Origin: Gnetum montanum | Lineage: Eukaryota > Streptophyta > Gnetopsida > Gnetales > Gnetaceae | Length of the DNA: 64,000 bases | Reading direction: 5' to 3' | Assembly (NCBI GenBank): GCA_015680685.1 | Contig: MNCI01011128.1 | Span: forward strand, 1,126,292 to 1,190,291 | In this document: piece by piece, positions 60,440 to 64,000 of the stretch | How positions within the stretch are numbered: position 1 is the stretch's first letter | How the letters are laid out: every line of letters begins with the position of its first letter | The notes under the pieces: model-generated | Databases searched by the model: none | Told to the model about the DNA's origin: nothing | What the model saw: only the letters and a program-made list of their open reading frames with translations | Translations under genes and position numbers: made by a program

Positions 60440-63415
60440 ATTTTTTGGACAAGGAATGATCTAAAGATGGAAAATACTAATGTCTCTCAAATTGTGGACA
60501 TTATGAAGAATTCTAAAACTTTTGATTTTATTTTACCTCATGATTTATATGAATCCCTGCAAAAAGATATCACTTCACAATACATATTTATGTAGATTAT
60601 TAAATTTAGAATTAATGATTAAGTCATCCTTAAACAATATAGAATTAATGTTTTGCATACTCAATATGTTTCCAAATCTTTTTTGCTTGTCAAACTTGCC
60701 AATTCTCAAATGGCTAAGAAATCATTAGATCTTAAAGTTTTTAGGAATCAGCATAATATTTTTATTACTCAAGAATGGAAACTGGATTTTGATCCCTCTT
60801 CTTCTAATTACTCTAAAATTCCTTACTAGATTGAATTAGAAAATCTTCATCTTATTTTTCAAAGTGTTGAAAGTAAAATGGTTGGTAGTATTGGCACAAT
60901 CCTAAAGATAGAGTGAAAAGCATTACTAGATGGTGTGCAACACACATGTTATTTTGTAAAAATTGATTTATGGTAGAGGAAAAAATTAAAACTCAAGGTC
61001 AGTAATCAATGTTTTTCCTAGAAAATTTTATCCTATAATATGTAAGGATATTGCAGCTATTATTATCATGAAGGCCATGTTATTGAAATCTATCCTATTC
61101 TCAGTAAAAAATTTGTTTGTGAGGAAAAGAAATAACAATTTTCAAAAAAGACAAATAATGGTAGTTTTCAACAAGCACAAATGAAATCTTCTTTAACAAA
61201 TTCTTAACTTTTTACTAATTCTTTTAATTTTGAAGGTGACAATAAAATTTTGAAAACAAAAGAGAACTCCACTTTAGAAAAAATAATTTTTTAGTAATGA
61301 ATAGTAATGGAAATATTGATGCAATTGGATTTCACTTAGTGTAACATAAAAATAAGAGGCTTGCAAATACTACTTTCAATTTAATAATCCCAAAGATATC
61401 TCCTTCTTTCTCTACTTATACTACTGTTCCAAAAGTTTTTTTATCAGACAATATTTTTTACCTATTAGTAACATAGATTGTAAGATAAATACTAAGCTTT
61501 AAAAATCAAGGATGGGGCCTTCTCCCTCACATCTCAATGTTATTTTTATCATAGAATGTTCAAGGCCTTTTTGATAGGTCTCGAGCAAAGATTGTCAAGA
61601 AGTATCTTTCAAATCAACATTTATCTTCAAATTTTCTTTTTATATATGAAGTTAATAAAGGAGGTGTTGTTGTTTTTGTTAATAAAAATTGAACTAGAAA
61701 AATTTTGAATTTTATTTTTAATAACATTGGAAGAGTTATTTGGATTACTTGTCATAGTGAAAAGGAGACTTTAAACTTTGTAATATTTATGCTCCTAATA
61801 ATTCAAAACATTTATTAGAGGTTTGAAAATATCTTCTATATCTACCTAAAGTTCTTTGGATTATCTGACATGGTTTCAATATGGTTGAAAGTAATTTAGA
61901 TAAAAGTGGTGGTCTTCTTCCTAATGTATCTTCTCAAGAAAAAGAAGATTGATGCAATTTTAAAGAAAAATATCTTATTTCTAATGTTAGCTCTTTATTT
62001 TGACATCAATCAAATAAAAAACATTATACTTTGTGTAATTATTAATAAGCAAATGATAGAATTTATCATCAAATTAATAAAGTTTATGTCTCTATTGTTT
62101 CTTTCTGGAAGTTTACAAGAAAAGTAGAAGTGCATTCAGAATCTACTTTGCCAAATCATTTTCCAATTAGCATTTTTCTCTCTAAACTTAATTCTTTCTC
62201 ATTTTGAAAGCATGAGTTAATTTGTTTGAATGTTAATATGTTCATAGGACTTAGTAGGAAAAATATTTTAAAGTGTTTAATGGAATGCAGAATAAAAGAA
62301 AGCTTGTTGGTGATATTTGTTGGATTGACTAGTGATAGCAAACAACTTGTAGAGTCAGAAATTATGTTAGGTGACTTAAAAAGTAATTTGCTAATTGTAA
62401 GTATAAAATTGAAAAAGATCTTATAGAATTTGTCAAGCAAATGCAAATTGTTTTAGAATAAGATTCCTTTGATTTTGAAACTCAAAAAGCCTTAGCTAAA
62501 GCTCGTCATGCTAGACAATGTTGGGATGCTTTTGAAGCTAAAAGTACTCTTACTAAAAGTTGCATGGAATTTTTTGCTAAAAGGAAAAGGTCAAGTACCT
62601 AAATTGGAATTGCTTTATATAAATGATTCCATCATTACACATCCTAAGGCTATTAACAATTTTTTAGCAATCTATTTTTCTTCTAGTTTTTTTTTTTTTT
62701 TAATGTTTTAGCAAGGAATCCTTGTAGGCCTCTAGTATACATATTCCTCATCTTATAACAAATGCACATTGAAATATTCTTGAAACAAAAATTACAATGG
62801 AAGAAATGAAAGCAGTAGCCTTTAGTTTAGTAGATGATAAAGCTCTAAGTTTTGATGATTTTTCAATTGAACTTTTTAAGAAGCATTAGTGTTGGAGATT
62901 ATCTCTTTCATGTCTTCTAAGAAGCCATTAAAAAGTTTCTCTTAGTAAAAATATTAATATAAGTGTGATTTGTCTTCTTTCTAACAATGAAGATATTTAG
63001 CATATGAGTAATTGGAGACCTGTTACTCTTCTTAATAAAACCTATAAAATTTTAGCTAAATGCATGACTTTCCTAATTCAAAAGGTTATTGAAGATATCA
63101 TTAGACCTAAGCAAACTAGTTTTGTTAAAGGTACACATATCTTAAATAATGTTATTATAGCTTAGGAGCAAATGCAGTGAGCTTCTAATACTAACCAAAA
63201 CATTTCTTTTATTAAGTTAGATTATGCCAAAGCTTATAACAAGATTGAATAGAATTTTATAATTTATTTTTTTTATAAACTATAATTTGGTGATTACTTT
63301 ATTTGTCTTGTCCATACCCTATTCATTAATGCTAATACTCAAGTTGCTACCAATTTTAGATTAAATTTCTCGTTTTCTCTTCAATAGCCAGTTCCTCAAA
63401 GTTGTCCTTTACCTC
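60440..63415 (+). mobile_element. L1-type LINE, decayed, cut by an F1 LTR
   Basis: ORF1 remnant at about 60570-61000 (TQEWKLDFDPSSSNYSKIPY, then VESKMVGSIGTILKIE and CYFVKIDLW), the DUF4283-like region of plant LINE ORF1. Endonuclease start near 61553 (WNVQGLFDRSRAKIVKKYLS, later YAPNNSK). Reverse transcriptase at 62790-63415: WRPVTLLNKTYKILAKCMTF, QTSFVKGTHILNNVIIA, FIKLDYAKAYNKIE, PVPQSCPL. Many stops. The RT stops mid-motif where the LTR begins at 63416, so the 3' part should lie beyond the window. Confidence 0.85.
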
Positions 63416-64000
63416 TGATGGGACGCGATATCGCATGGGCCGCGATATCGCAGTCCACTGCCATTTCTATAAATAAGAGGCGACTCTCCCTTGTTTCTCC
63501 ATCTAGATCTAGACGTTAGCCAAACTCTTGCAGTTTTTCCATTCCAGAGTTAGAAAAATTTCCATGTGCCTGTAGTAGAAGTCCCAAAGTGAACAGATCT
63601 TTATTTGAGCAAATATTGTACCTGAGTACAAGTTTGTGTACAGAATAAAGACGAACTTTTGGATAAACCAATGCATGGACTAAGCTAATGAGGATTTAAT
63701 TACTATTGAATGTTTAAATGTTTTCTTAGGAATTAATCTCTCTCAACCCTCAACTCTCATAGTTAAGTGCATTCAATACGATCGCTTCGAGCACGTGCGT
63801 TACGCTTGGTAATCCCAGCAACGAATAGCATTTGGTAATCCCAGAAGGTTGCATTGGTTCAGGGTGTGAACAGCAAGTGGGACAAATATTGATGCTAGGC
63901 ATTAGAACTTAGTTAGTTAAAATTAGTTACTTAGTCTCTTCACCCTTTCTCCTCCTAGCATAGGCGATAAAACATAAAAGATATAAAAATCACATATGAT
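63416..64000 (+). repeat. LTR, family F1, cut by window end
   Basis: It starts TGATGGGACGCG with only two GATATCGC words before CTATAAATAAGAGG (63467 onward), so it has the shortest palindrome array of the set. AATAAAGACG lies near 63643. CTTGGTAATCCCAG occurs twice near 63804 and 63832. Whether it is solo or the 5' LTR of a full element cannot be seen. Confidence 0.92.

Noticed and set aside
1-64000. An intact novel enzymatic, defence or biosynthetic system
   Set aside because: Apart from the Tweety-like pair, all protein signals are decayed retroelement parts. Nothing resembles a gene cluster; the unusual content is in LTR architecture and local duplications.

Overview
This looks like a nuclear segment of a land plant with a large, repeat-rich genome. 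The evidence is AT-rich sequence, genes with long introns, degenerate Ty3/gypsy and Ty1/copia retrotransposons with plant-type primer sites, plant-type L1 and RTE LINE fragments, and two copies of a gene family I recognise as the plant Tweety-like multi-membrane proteins. The exact lineage cannot be settled here; a gymnosperm-like genome is a guess. There is one assembly gap (1512-1869) and one single N (18579). All coordinates and translations were worked out by eye.

The host content I can defend is a direct tandem pair of minus-strand genes. Copy A lies at 5674-11735 and copy B at 52407-57798. Both have the same exon series (about 125-152, 182, 285/288, 59, 37, 72, 322 and 390/393 bp) with the same intron phases. 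Copy B also has a signal-peptide exon (57720-57798) and gives an uninterrupted 517-codon frame. At the matching place in copy A the ATG has become ATC and the frame closes after about nine codons, so copy A is either 5'-broken or uses another start.

The roughly 40 kb between them is mostly retrotransposon. The backbone is one plus-strand Ty3/gypsy element (E2, 16691-44593, target duplication CTTAT). Its 5' LTR is split into four pieces by later insertions: a solo LTR (17094-17932, CATGT), a minus-strand LTR of another family (18017-19605) that itself holds a solo LTR (18105-18848, GTTAA), and a complete minus-strand Ty3/gypsy element (E4, 19750-30837, TAAAC), which carries a further solo LTR (20928-22072, ATAAT). 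E2's downstream ORF region carries one more (41314-42351, CAAGG). Next come a solo LTR in host DNA (44731-45597, ATTTT) and a decayed Ty1/copia element (46046-51703) whose gag holds a solo LTR (46991-47912, CTTGG). The left edge (1-4229) is the 5' part of another minus-strand Ty3/gypsy element. The right edge has an RTE fragment, an L1-type LINE and an LTR that cuts the LINE at 63416.

The most distinctive signal is in the LTRs. One family, called F1 here, occurs six times. Its U3 starts with a variable array of CGCGATATCGCG-type palindromes just before a TATAAATA box. The other related LTR families carry a different palindromic block in the same place, as if that part of the promoter were exchangeable. 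Every retroelement coding region is broken by stops, frameshifts or lost catalytic residues, so none appears autonomous.
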